A stretch of 64,000 bases of DNA from contig JADKGC010000002.1 of assembly GCA_016717205.1 (NCBI GenBank), positions 744,001-808,000 on the forward strand, read 5' to 3'. Position 1 is the stretch's first letter, and each line of letters starts with the position of its first letter. Below the pieces are notes generated by a model, which was not told the DNA's origin, ran no database searches, and saw nothing but the letters and a program-made list of their open reading frames with translations. Positions 8,969-16,673 of this stretch are shown here, in pieces. The translations under genes were made by a program, and so were the position numbers. The stretch comes from Candidatus Flexifilum breve. GTDB taxonomy: Bacteria; Chloroflexota; Anaerolineae; Aggregatilineales; Phototrophicaceae.

Positions 8969-10183
8969 ATGAGTCAACTTCGTATCTTACAATGGCGCGA
9001 TGAATTTCCAATCCTCAACCAATGCACCTATCTGATTTCTAACTCACTTGGCGCGATGCCGCGCGCCGTCTACGCCAAGCTGCACGAATTCGCGGATACG
9101 TGGGCGACGCTCGGCGTGCGCGCGTGGGGTCAGGCTTATGAAGACAACCCGACGTGGTGGGAACTCAAGCGCGCGGTCGGCGATAAGATCGCGCCGCTGC
9201 TGGGCGCGCCCACCGGGAGCGTACTCGTCCACGAGAACGCCAGCATCGCCAACAGCATTCTGATCAACGCGCTCGATTTCAGCGACTCGCGGCGCACTAA
9301 GGTCGTGATCTGCGATCAGGACTTTCCATCGGACGTGTACAGCGTGACGCGCAACCTGCCGCCGCACATGGAAGTCGTCATGATCCGCAGCCGCGACGGC
9401 ATCACCATCGATACCGACGAACTGCTGGCGGCGATTGACGAGCGCACGCGCCTCGTCTCGCTGAGTCATGTGCTGTTTCGCAGCGCGTACATCATGCCGA
9501 TGGCGGCGATCACCGCCAAAGCGCATCAGGTCGGCGCGCAGGTGCTGTTCAACGGCTATCACAGCGTGGGCATCATCCCCGTCGATGTGACGGCGGCCAA
9601 CGTCGATTTCTACGTGGGCGGCACGCTCAAATGGATGTGCGGCGGCCCCGGCGGGGTGTTCATGTACGTGCGTCCGGATCTACTGTCGACGCTCCAACCG
9701 CGGCTGACTGGGTGGTTCGCGCATCAGCGCCCGTTCGCTTTCGACGTGGATCAGTTTGTGCCGCGCGATGATGCGTACCGCCTCGCCAACGGCACGCCGG
9801 GGATCGCCTCGCTGTATGCGATTCAGCCCGGCATCGATGTGATCACGCAGGTGGGCGTCGACAACATCCGCGCCAACTCGATCCGCCAGACGAGCAGGCT
9901 GATGGAACTGGCGGAACAGGCGGGCTACCAGATCAATACACCGCGAGAATCAGACACGAGAGCAGGTACAGTGACTCTCAACATGCCAAATTCGTATGCC
10001 ATCAGCCGCGCGGTTCTGGCGCGAAACATCGTCATCGATTACCGTGAAGGAGCAGGGATTCGCATTGCGCCCCACTTCTACAACACGGATGACGAAGTGC
10101 GGCTAGCTATTGAGACCATTGGCGCAGTCATCGAAGACGGCAGTTGGCAACCGTACAGCCAAAACCGCTCATTCGTGACGTAA
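8969..10183 (+). CDS. Class V PLP-dependent aminotransferase-fold enzyme, kynureninase-like
   Basis: 404 residues. The start at 8969 is set by AGAAGGA six bases upstream; an in-frame ATG at 8945 lacks this. The fold is that of class V aminotransferases/kynureninases: the Schiff-base lysine lies in GGTLKWMCGGPGG (~225) and the C-terminus has GIRIAPHFYNTDDEV, the kynureninase-like 'R.aPH.YN...E' motif. The residue that normally contacts the pyridine nitrogen is odd: kynureninases have a 'D' in (W/D)xxHSxG, while this protein reads LFNGYHSVG, with Asn at that place. It might be a kynureninase, a related lyase, or an enzyme with altered chemistry. No tryptophan-catabolism genes are nearby. The next gene converges on it. 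Confidence 0.75.
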   Translation: MSQLRILQWRDEFPILNQCTYLISNSLGAMPRAVYAKLHEFADTWATLGVRAWGQAYEDNPTWWELKRAVGDKIAPLLGAPTGSVLVHENASIANSILINALDFSDSRRTKVVICDQDFPSDVYSVTRNLPPHMEVVMIRSRDGITIDTDELLAAIDERTRLVSLSHVLFRSAYIMPMAAITAKAHQVGAQVLFNGYHSVGIIPVDVTAANVDFYVGGTLKWMCGGPGGVFMYVRPDLLSTLQPRLTGWFAHQRPFAFDVDQFVPRDDAYRLANGTPGIASLYAIQPGIDVITQVGVDNIRANSIRQTSRLMELAEQAGYQINTPRESDTRAGTVTLNMPNSYAISRAVLARNIVIDYREGAGIRIAPHFYNTDDEVRLAIETIGAVIEDGSWQPYSQNRSFVT

Positions 10184-10208
10184 CTGGGCAGGAAGACTAT
10201 CCAGGGGT

Positions 10209-10478
10209 TTAGCTGTCCTCGTCCGTTTCCCCGTCGATGATGCCGTAGACGGCGTCGAGCAGGTCTTCCGCCCGTTCGAGCGCCTCCCACGCGGGTTCAT
10301 CCTGCGACTGCATCAGATGGGTGGAGGCTTCGAGCAGCGCGGTCGCTGCCGCCGTGATCAGCGTGGCTACGTCCTGATATTCGTGTTCCACAATCAAGTT
10401 GTCGAGGGTTTGGGACGCCTGCCCCGTTAAGCTGATCGCCTGCTGCAAGAGGGTGACGACCTGGCTGGAAGTGTTCAT
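10209..10478 (-). CDS. Small helical acidic protein, unknown function
   Basis: 89 residues from ATG 10478, which has GAGG nine bases upstream. The frame runs open for another 63 codons, but that stretch is translated intergenic repeat and I exclude it. The protein is nearly all alpha-helical by composition (MNTSSQVVTLLQQAISLTGQ start), with Ala/Leu/Gln-rich heptad-like segments, and ends in an acidic tail (DGETDEDS). No cysteine, signal peptide or membrane helix is seen. It could be a small cytoplasmic helical-bundle protein. It is convergent with the PLP enzyme and divergent from the first DUF4139 gene. Confidence 0.55.
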   Translation of the reverse strand: MNTSSQVVTLLQQAISLTGQASQTLDNLIVEHEYQDVATLITAAATALLEASTHLMQSQDEPAWEALERAEDLLDAVYGIIDGETDEDS

Positions 10479-10587
10479 ACAATGAATCCTCATGTCGATG
10501 CCGAACATCGCCTGTTGTATCCCAACCCACACCGCCGCGCAAATGGAACAAAGTGAGCAGTACGCGCGTCTTAGGATAAGATACGAG

Positions 10588-10667
10588 ACAAAAGTTAAAA
10601 GTAGAAAGTTAAAAGTAAAAGCAGTCATCAATGCCACTTTCAACTTTTCCCTTTTAACTGAAGGCAA
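10588..10667. repeat. AAGTTAAAAGT hyphenated palindrome
   Basis: Direct units of AGTTAAAAGT and AAAGTTAAAAG (10588-10620) are followed by reverse-complement units (CAACTTTTCCCTTTTAACTG, ~10639-10658). The short-unit arms around a non-repeated centre match the plan of the ggactgag, ccacagag and gttgacag tracts elsewhere in the window. It lies just before the ribosome-binding site of the first DUF4139 gene. Confidence 0.6.
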
Positions 10668-10682
10668 TCAAGGAGGCTGAAC

Positions 10683-12119
10683 ATGCGTAAATTGGTGGTG
10701 CTGCTGGCAATCATGCTGCTGTCGGGCGTGATGCTGGTTCAGGGACAGGAGGGGGACGTGCAGCGCGATGGCGTCGCATTGGCGATTTACAATCAGGGGA
10801 CGGCGCTGGTGCAGGATCGACGCACCTTCAGCTTGACCGAAGGCACGAATATCATCAACTTCACCGATGTGGCTTCCGGCATTGACGCAACCTCGGTCAC
10901 GTTCCGCTCACTGACCGACCCGACCGGGACGACCGTGCTGGAACAGAACTATGTGTTTGATCTCGTGGACAGTACCGCGTTATTGCAGCGCTACCTCGAC
11001 CAGACGATCAATGTGATTGCGACCGACGGCACGCAGTACACCGGGCAGCTCCTCAGCGGGCGCAACGGCGAGATCATTCTGCGCGAGGATGACGGTCAGG
11101 TGATCGTCGTCAGCCTGACGAACGTGCGCGATCTGCGCTTCCCCGACCTGCCCGGCGGACTGATCACGCGCCCGACGCTGCGCTGGCTGATCAACAGCGC
11201 GACCACGGGCGACCAGCAGGTGCAGCTCACCTACCTGACGAGCGGCATCAACTGGACGGCGGATTACAACGTGCTGCTGGCAACCGATAACAGCACGCTT
11301 GATCTCAACGGCTGGGTCACCCTGACCAACTACAGCGGCACGGCTTACACCGACGCGCAGGTCAAGCTGATCGCCGGGGATGTCAACCGCATCGCCGAAC
11401 CCGAAGTCATGATGGATATGGTGCGGATGGAAGCGCAGGCCGCGCCCGCGGCGGATGGCGCGGTCGCGCAGCGCAGCTTCAACGAATACCAACTGTATGA
11501 GATCGGACGCCCGGTGACGGTCGGCGCGAACGAGACCAAGCAGGTCGAATTCGTGGCGGGCGCCGAGATCCCGGCGCACACTTTCTACGTCTACAATGCG
11601 AGCATGCCCTTCTACGGCGGCGTGCTGATCGACCAGTACTACGGCAGCACGGGCATCACCGACGTGCAGAACTACCTCGAATTCACGACGGATGAAGACG
11701 GCGGTTTGGGCGCGGATCTCCCGGCAGGGCGCATCCGTGTGTATCAGGAAGATGTCGACGGCGCGGCGCTGCTGATCGGCGAGAACACCATCGACCACAC
11801 GCCGGAAGGCGAAGACGTGCAGATCTACCTCGGCAACGCCTTTGACCTCGTGGGCGAACACATCCAGAAGGCGTACAACCTGATCGCGTCGAATGTGCTG
11901 GAAGAGACCTACGAGATTCACCTGCGCAACCGCAAGGACGAAGGCTCGGTCGAGATCCGCGTGCCGGAGCACCTGTTCCGCTGGTCGAACTGGGAGATTC
12001 TGAACTCGTCGCACCCGTACACGCAGACCGACTCGAACACGATTGAGTATCGCGTGGAAGTCCCGGCGCAGGGCGAAACGGTGATCACATACACGGTGCG
12101 GTATACGTTCCCACGGTAG
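10683..12119 (+). CDS. Secreted DUF4139 domain protein, copy 1
   Basis: 478 residues with a strong AAGGAGG seven bases before the ATG. An N-terminal signal peptide (~1-21, MRKLVVLLAIMLLSGVMLVQG) precedes a first domain starting GVALAIYNQGTALVQDRR and a DUF4139 region (~170-478) with TYLTSGINWTADY, the usual hallmark of the family, ending in a beta-rich segment (EIRVPEHLFRWSNWEI). The function of DUF4139 is unknown; members are mostly exported and predicted to be beta-rich. A second copy follows 233 bases downstream on the same strand with very high identity over most of its length, so the pair is a tandem duplication. This copy has a short Met/Ala-rich linker where copy 2 has a Pro-rich one. 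Confidence 0.85.
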   Translation: MRKLVVLLAIMLLSGVMLVQGQEGDVQRDGVALAIYNQGTALVQDRRTFSLTEGTNIINFTDVASGIDATSVTFRSLTDPTGTTVLEQNYVFDLVDSTALLQRYLDQTINVIATDGTQYTGQLLSGRNGEIILREDDGQVIVVSLTNVRDLRFPDLPGGLITRPTLRWLINSATTGDQQVQLTYLTSGINWTADYNVLLATDNSTLDLNGWVTLTNYSGTAYTDAQVKLIAGDVNRIAEPEVMMDMVRMEAQAAPAADGAVAQRSFNEYQLYEIGRPVTVGANETKQVEFVAGAEIPAHTFYVYNASMPFYGGVLIDQYYGSTGITDVQNYLEFTTDEDGGLGADLPAGRIRVYQEDVDGAALLIGENTIDHTPEGEDVQIYLGNAFDLVGEHIQKAYNLIASNVLEETYEIHLRNRKDEGSVEIRVPEHLFRWSNWEILNSSHPYTQTDSNTIEYRVEVPAQGETVITYTVRYTFPR

Positions 12120-12352
12120 TCTAACCTCACCCCCCGCTGCGAAAGACAGCCTCACCCCCCAGCCCCCTCTCCCAAGGGAGAGGGGGAGCAAAGCCTTCTC
12201 ATTTACGAGAGGGATTCAGGGTAAGGCCAGCTTTCGCCTCACCCCCCGGCCCCCTCTCCGAGCGGAGAGGGGGAGTCGTTTTCCCCGCAAATACGAGTTA
12301 TAACCGTGATTAAGCCTGTATCCGCTCACGATCTGGATCAAGGAGGCTTACC
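12120..12352. repeat. Two CTCACCCCC...GAGAGGGGG hairpin repeats
   Basis: Two copies of the C-rich hairpin unit (cctcaccccccagccccctctcccaagggagaggggg type) occur at ~12126-12189 and ~12238-12272. The internal arms (CCCCCTCTCC.../...GGAGAGGGGG) are reverse complements. They lie between the tandem DUF4139 genes. An AAGGAGG ribosome-binding site for copy 2 follows at ~12341. Confidence 0.75.
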
Positions 12353-13795
12353 ATGCGGAAACTGATGCTGTTATTGGCGATCATGCTGCTCAGCAGCGTG
12401 ATCCTCGCGCAGGGACAAGCAGGGGACGGACAGCGTGATGGCGTGGCGCTGACGATTTACAACGAAGGGACGGCGCTGGTGCAGGATCGGCGCACGTTCA
12501 ACCTCACGAATGGCACGAATGTTATCAACTTCACCGATGTCGCCTCCGGCATCGACGCGACCTCGGTCACCTTCCGCTCGCTGACCGATCCGTTTGGCAC
12601 CCGTGTTCTGGAACAAAACTATGTATTCGATCTCGTCGACAGCAGCGCTTTGCTCCAACGCTACCTCGACCAGACGATCACCGTGATCGCAACCGACGGC
12701 ACGCAGTACAGCGGGCAGTTGCTGAGCGGGCGCAGTGGCGAGATCATTCTGCGGCAGGACGATGGACAGGTGATCGTCGTCAGCCTAACGAACGTGCGCG
12801 ACCTACGCTTTCCCGACCTGCCCGGCGGCTTGATCACGCGCCCGACGCTGCGCTGGTTGATCGACAGCACCACGGGCGGCGAACAGCAGTTACAGCTCAC
12901 CTACCTGACGAGCGGAATGAACTGGACGGCGGACTACAACTTTCTGCTGGCAAGCGACGAGCAGGCGCTGGATGTCAACGGGTGGGTCACGCTGACCAAC
13001 TACAGCGGCACGAGCTACACCGATGCGCTCGTCAAGCTGATCGCGGGGGATGTTAACCGTATTGAACCGATCGCCGCCCCATATCCTGGCCCCTCGCCAA
13101 CCCCAACAGCGCTTCCAATTACAGGCGGGGGCGGCGGCGTGGTGCAGCGGGAGTTCAGCGAGTACCAATTGTATGAAATCGCGCATCCGGTGACCGTCGG
13201 CGCGAACGAGACCAAGCAGGTCGAATTCATCACCGGCGCGGGTATCCCGGCGCACACCTTCTACGTGTACGAGTCGAGCTACCGGTTCTATGGCACGATG
13301 ATGGCCGACCAGTCCTATGGCAGCAGGGGCATCACCGATGTGCAGACCTATCTGGAGTTCACGACCGAGGCCGACGGCGGTCTGGGCGCGGATCTCCCGG
13401 CGGGGCGCGTGCGCGTGTATCAGGAAGATGTCGACGGCGCGGCGCTGCTCATCGGCGAGAACGTGATCGACCACACGCCGATGGGTGAAGCCGTGCAGAT
13501 CTACCTCGGCAACGCCTTTGACCTCGTGGGCGAACGCGTTCAGACAAACTACAACCGCATTTCACAGACCGTGCTGGAAGAGACCTATGAGCTTCACCTG
13601 CGCAACCGCAAGGACGAAGGCTCGGTCGAAATCCGCGTGCCGGAGCACCTGTTCCGCTGGTCGAACTGGACGATCACGGGCTCAACCCATCCCTACACGC
13701 AGACCGACGCGAACACAATTGAGTATCGCGTCGCCGTCCCCGCGCAGGGCGAAACCGTGATCGCGTACACCGTCCGGTATACCTTCCCGCAGTAG
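12353..13795 (+). CDS. Secreted DUF4139 domain protein, copy 2
   Basis: 480 residues, a tandem paralogue of the preceding gene with the same signal peptide type, same start context (AAGGAGGCTTACC-ATG) and same C-terminus (YTVRYTFPQ). The main difference is the linker near residues 240-265: here it is Pro-rich (PYPGPSPTPTALPITGGGGG), in copy 1 it is MMDMVRMEAQAAPAADGAVA. Residues facing the solvent differ, while the core strand motifs are kept, which suggests both copies are under constraint. The role is unknown. Two adjacent copies could form a hetero-oligomer or have different ligands (inference). Confidence 0.85.
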   Translation: MRKLMLLLAIMLLSSVILAQGQAGDGQRDGVALTIYNEGTALVQDRRTFNLTNGTNVINFTDVASGIDATSVTFRSLTDPFGTRVLEQNYVFDLVDSSALLQRYLDQTITVIATDGTQYSGQLLSGRSGEIILRQDDGQVIVVSLTNVRDLRFPDLPGGLITRPTLRWLIDSTTGGEQQLQLTYLTSGMNWTADYNFLLASDEQALDVNGWVTLTNYSGTSYTDALVKLIAGDVNRIEPIAAPYPGPSPTPTALPITGGGGGVVQREFSEYQLYEIAHPVTVGANETKQVEFITGAGIPAHTFYVYESSYRFYGTMMADQSYGSRGITDVQTYLEFTTEADGGLGADLPAGRVRVYQEDVDGAALLIGENVIDHTPMGEAVQIYLGNAFDLVGERVQTNYNRISQTVLEETYELHLRNRKDEGSVEIRVPEHLFRWSNWTITGSTHPYTQTDANTIEYRVAVPAQGETVIAYTVRYTFPQ

Positions 13796-13858
13796 CTGTA
13801 GCTACAGCAGGAACGAGCCTCGTTGTTGAAGCAGCATGATTTTGAAACTTTGTATAAT

Positions 13859-13883
13859 CAGAGAGTAGTAATCCTACTCTCTG
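13859..13883 (+). terminator. 10-bp hairpin after the DUF4139 pair
   Basis: CAGAGAGTAG (13859-13868) and CTACTCTCTG (13874-13883) pair perfectly around 5 bases, 64 bases after the stop codon of DUF4139 copy 2. The following bases (GTTTGCCC) give only a short T run, so termination strength is doubtful. Confidence 0.45.
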
Positions 13884-13907
13884 GTTTGCCCGTAGGGAAT
13901 CTCTCAT

Positions 13908-14028
13908 CTAAAGCACCTTCTCGAAAATCATCGTGTAGGGGCAGACCGATGTGTCTGCCCGGTTTTGGGCGCACACACAGGTGCGCCCCTACATCCGTTC
14001 GTGGATTTGTTTCGAGAACCTACTTAAG
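13908..14028. repeat. 121-bp MITE-like element, copy A
   Basis: It starts CTAAAGCACCTTCTCGAAAA and ends GTTTCGAGAACCTACTTAAG; the termini are imperfect inverted repeats. The centre holds two back-to-back hairpins, GTAGGGGCAGAC...GTCTGCCC and GGGCGCAC...GTGCGCCCCTAC. Its reverse complement matches 55560-55680 along the whole 121 bases, so this is a dispersed unit of fixed length. It has no coding capacity. Confidence 0.8.
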
Positions 14029-14103
14029 CCAGTGTCCGAAATACGACAAACCAGGCCAAGGCAGACCAATCGGTCCGTAGCATAGAGTCTTTTTGGGGAC
14101 AGC

Positions 14104-14249
14104 GGACGCAATGATGCAGTTTAACTTATGAATACGGAGATCCCGGACGTAGGGGAGGGGCAGTGTCCCCTCCCGTTCATGGGCGACCACATAGGGTCGC
14201 CCCTACAGCCAATATCCGCGATCATTAGTTAAACTGCATCATTGCGTCC
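14104..14249. repeat. 146-bp element with 23-bp perfect terminal inverted repeats
   Basis: The left end 14104-14126 (GGACGCAATGATGCAGTTTA...) is the exact reverse complement of the right end 14227-14249. Inside are two paired hairpins, GTAGGGGAGGGG...CCCCTCCC and GGGCGACC...GGTCGCCCCTAC. Perfect 23-bp termini suggest recent activity or strong constraint. It has no ORF, so it would depend on a transposase supplied from elsewhere. Confidence 0.8.
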
Positions 14250-14594
14250 TTACGAGAAAAGTGTGGTTGTGTAGGGACGCGATTGATCGCGTCCGCAAAA
14301 GCCCAAGACCGACAGGTAACCCGGTTTCACGGCATTCTCCGCACTTACCAGCCTGCCGTGGCCTTTCGCTGACAAACGGTCATTGGCTTAGAATAGTGGG
14401 TTAGGAGCTTTGCCGGATTGTGCAATTCAGCGTCTGACATAGGGGAAAGGCATGCCTTTCCCCTACACGGGCGAAAACAACTGATCTTTTAGACGGCTTC
14501 AAATAGACTCTTTCGAGAAATTCCGTCTTTCGCCAAGCTCTGCGGACATGTTTGTCGCGTCCCGGCAGCGAGATAAAGTAGGTAAGGATTTAGC
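14228..14594. repeat. Repeat-rich intergenic sequence sharing ~140 bp with 59892-60033
   Basis: From TTAAACTGCAT(C/A)ATTGCGTCC onward, 14229 to ~14372 is closely similar to 59892 to ~60030: the same GTAGGGACGCGAT..ATCGCGTCC hairpin, then CCGACAGGTAACC/CCGACCCGTAACC and CGCACTTACC. A further palindrome, ATAGGGGAAAGGCATGCCTTTCCCCTA, lies at ~14439-14465. The last 80 bases before the dehydrogenase show nothing recognisable except a TAAGGATT ribosome-binding site. Confidence 0.65.
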
Positions 14595-15737
14595 ATGAAT
14601 TTTGAATTTGCAACGGCGGCACGCATCGTGTTTGGCGCGGGCAAGCTGAACGAGATCGGCGGGATTGCAGCAGAATACGGAGCGCGCGCGCTGGTCGTGA
14701 CCTCATCGGTTGGACGTGCGCAGCCCCTGCTGGATCGGCTGGATGCGGCGAAAATCAGCTACAGCGTGTTTGAAGTCGTGAGCGAACCGGATATCGCGCT
14801 CGTCAGCGCGGGCGTGCGCCAGTACCATGAGGCCGACGCCCAGTTTGTGATCGGCATGGGCGGCGGCAGCGCCATCGACGCGGGCAAAGCGATTGCCGCG
14901 CTGGCGGCCAACCCTGGCGACATCTTCGACTATCTGGAAGTCATCGGCAAGGCGCAGAAGCTGGCCAACCCGTCGATGCCGTACATCGCCGTGCCGACGA
15001 CGGCGGGCACGGGCGCAGAAGTGACGCGCAATGCGGTTGTCGCCTCGCCGGAGCACAAAGTGAAAGTCAGCCTGCGCAGCCCGTCGATGCTGCCCAAGGT
15101 CGCGCTCGTCGATCCTGAACTGACCTATCAACTGCCGAAAGCCATCACCGCCGCGACGGGCATGGACGCGATCACGCAGGTGATCGAGCCGTACACGTCG
15201 AACGCCGCCAATCCCATCACCGATGCAATCGCCTTTAAGGGCATTCTGCTCGGCGCGAGCGCCATCCGCAAGGCGTATCACGAGGGCGACCCGGAGGCGC
15301 GCGAACACATGGCGCTCGCCAGTCTGTTCGGCGGGCTGTCACTGGCGAATGCCAAGCTCGGGGCGGTGCACGGTTTCGCCGGGGTGCTCGGCGGCATGTT
15401 CGACGCGCCGCACGGGGCGATCTGCGCGCGCCTGCTGCCGCTCGTCATGGAGATGAACATCCGCGCATTGATGGAGCGCGACCGCGACAGCCTCGTCCTG
15501 CCGCGCTACGCCGATATCGCGCGGGTGGTCAGCGGGGAGTATCTCGAATTCAACGCGGCGGTGTGGGCGGCTGAACTGGCGAAAGAGCTGGAGATTCCCG
15601 GCCTCGCCCAGTACGGCGTGACTCCGGCGCACATCGCCGAAATCGTGCAGAAAAGCAAGAACGCCAGCAGCATGAAGGGCAACCCCATCGGGCTGACCGA
15701 CGACGAACTCACCGAAATCATGACGCGGGCGCTGTAG
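14595..15737 (+). CDS. Iron-containing (group III) alcohol dehydrogenase
   Basis: 380 residues, full length for the Fe-ADH family, with TAAGGATTTAGC before the ATG. The nucleotide-binding GMGGGSAIDAGKA lies at ~95-107 and PTTAGTGAEVTRNAV at ~138-152. Metal ligands expected in the family are the Asp of GMDAITQ (~193) and the two His of HGFAGVLGGMFDAPHG (~257 and ~271). The His usually found four residues after the Asp is Gln here (MDAITQVIEPY); I recall this as usual in one subgroup, so it may not mean loss of function. It likely oxidises an alcohol or reduces an aldehyde with NAD(P) in the cytoplasm. Substrate unknown. It stands alone between a repeat cluster and the DsbA-like gene. Confidence 0.85.
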   Translation: MNFEFATAARIVFGAGKLNEIGGIAAEYGARALVVTSSVGRAQPLLDRLDAAKISYSVFEVVSEPDIALVSAGVRQYHEADAQFVIGMGGGSAIDAGKAIAALAANPGDIFDYLEVIGKAQKLANPSMPYIAVPTTAGTGAEVTRNAVVASPEHKVKVSLRSPSMLPKVALVDPELTYQLPKAITAATGMDAITQVIEPYTSNAANPITDAIAFKGILLGASAIRKAYHEGDPEAREHMALASLFGGLSLANAKLGAVHGFAGVLGGMFDAPHGAICARLLPLVMEMNIRALMERDRDSLVLPRYADIARVVSGEYLEFNAAVWAAELAKELEIPGLAQYGVTPAHIAEIVQKSKNASSMKGNPIGLTDDELTEIMTRAL

Positions 15738-15826
15738 GCGCCTAAATCCGCCGTTGCTCTAGGCAGCGATACCTCTATACAATGAGCGACAGAGCTTTAG
15801 CGTTGACCTAGAGAGAGTGGGCGTGG

Positions 15827-16453
15827 ATGCGGATCGATGTGTATCAGGATACTGTCTGCCCGTGGTGCAGAATTGGCAAGAAAAATCTTCAGTTGGCGCT
15901 GGCACAGTGGGGCGGCGACGCGGAGGTGCACTATCACACGTTTTTCCTCAACCCGGATGTCCCCACCGAGGGTTATGATTTCCGGGAATACCTGAGCGCC
16001 AAAATGGGCATTCAGCCGCGGCAGCTCAGCCAGGTGTTCGACGGGCCGACGCGGATGGGCGCGGCGGTCGGGTTGGAATTCAACTTCGACCAGATCGAGC
16101 GGTCACCCAATTCGCTGCTCTCCCACCGTTTGATCGCGCTCGCGCCAGCGGAGCAGCGCGAAGCCGTGATCGACGCGGTGTATGACGCCTATTTCCGCGA
16201 CGGGCGCGACATTGGCGATCTCGACACACTGATCGCGATTGCGACCGAGACAGGATTGGATGGGGAGGCACTGCGCGCGCGGCTGCTCACCGATGAGACA
16301 CAGGCCGAAGTCGAGGCGGAAGCCGAACACGCGCATGAACTCGGCATTACGGGTGTGCCCTTCTTCATCCTCAACCAGAAGTACGCCTTCAGCGGGGCGC
16401 AGCCGCCGGAACGGATTGTCCGTGTGCTGCAGCAGGCCAGTCAGGGCGGTTAA
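15827..16453 (+). CDS. DsbA/FrnE-family dithiol oxidoreductase
   Basis: 208 residues. A thioredoxin-fold active site CPWC sits at ~13-16 (YQDTVCPWCRIGKKNL) with no signal peptide, so it is probably cytoplasmic like FrnE (2-hydroxychromene-2-carboxylate isomerase/DsbA-like). The cis-Pro loop is GITGVPFFILNQKYAFSGAQ near the C-terminus, typical of FrnE proteins. It starts 89 bases after the alcohol dehydrogenase on the same strand and could share a transcript, though the spacing is loose. It may take part in thiol redox or stress tolerance, as for characterised FrnE (inference). Confidence 0.85.
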   Translation: MRIDVYQDTVCPWCRIGKKNLQLALAQWGGDAEVHYHTFFLNPDVPTEGYDFREYLSAKMGIQPRQLSQVFDGPTRMGAAVGLEFNFDQIERSPNSLLSHRLIALAPAEQREAVIDAVYDAYFRDGRDIGDLDTLIAIATETGLDGEALRARLLTDETQAEVEAEAEHAHELGITGVPFFILNQKYAFSGAQPPERIVRVLQQASQGG

Positions 16454-16506
16454 GCTGAGGCGGTGCATCAGCGATGAGGCGTGCAGGTGTTGAAAAAGGT
16501 CAGCTT

Positions 16507-16650
16507 CCGACCCCACCCCCGGCCCCTCCCCGAATTCAGGGAGGGGAGCCAACAGCGCCTGCCAAGCCGAATACGTCTTCGTAGGGGCGTCCGCCGGGTT
16601 GCGGGCGGACGCGCCGTTGCGCGTCCCTACGAAACCCATTTCCCCAAACC
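16507..16650. repeat. C-rich hairpin plus paired GTAGGG palindromes
   Basis: CCCCTCCCCGAATTCAGGGAGGGGAG at ~16521-16550 is a hairpin repeat; GTAGGGGCGTCC...GGACGCGCCGTTGCGCGTCC-CTAC at ~16580-16630 is a member of the GTAGGG family. It lies between the convergent DsbA-like and ABC permease genes and may act as a terminator for either. The preceding phrase gtgttgaaaaaggtcag (16489) recurs at the very end of the window (~63980). Confidence 0.7.
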
Positions 16651-16673
16651 AATCGCACTTGCGGGCGCGGCGG

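Noticed and set aside
10980..12191. 403-codon minus-strand ORF opposite DUF4139 copy 1
   Set aside because: Shadow frame; the plus strand has a signal peptide, a strong ribosome-binding site and a paralogue.
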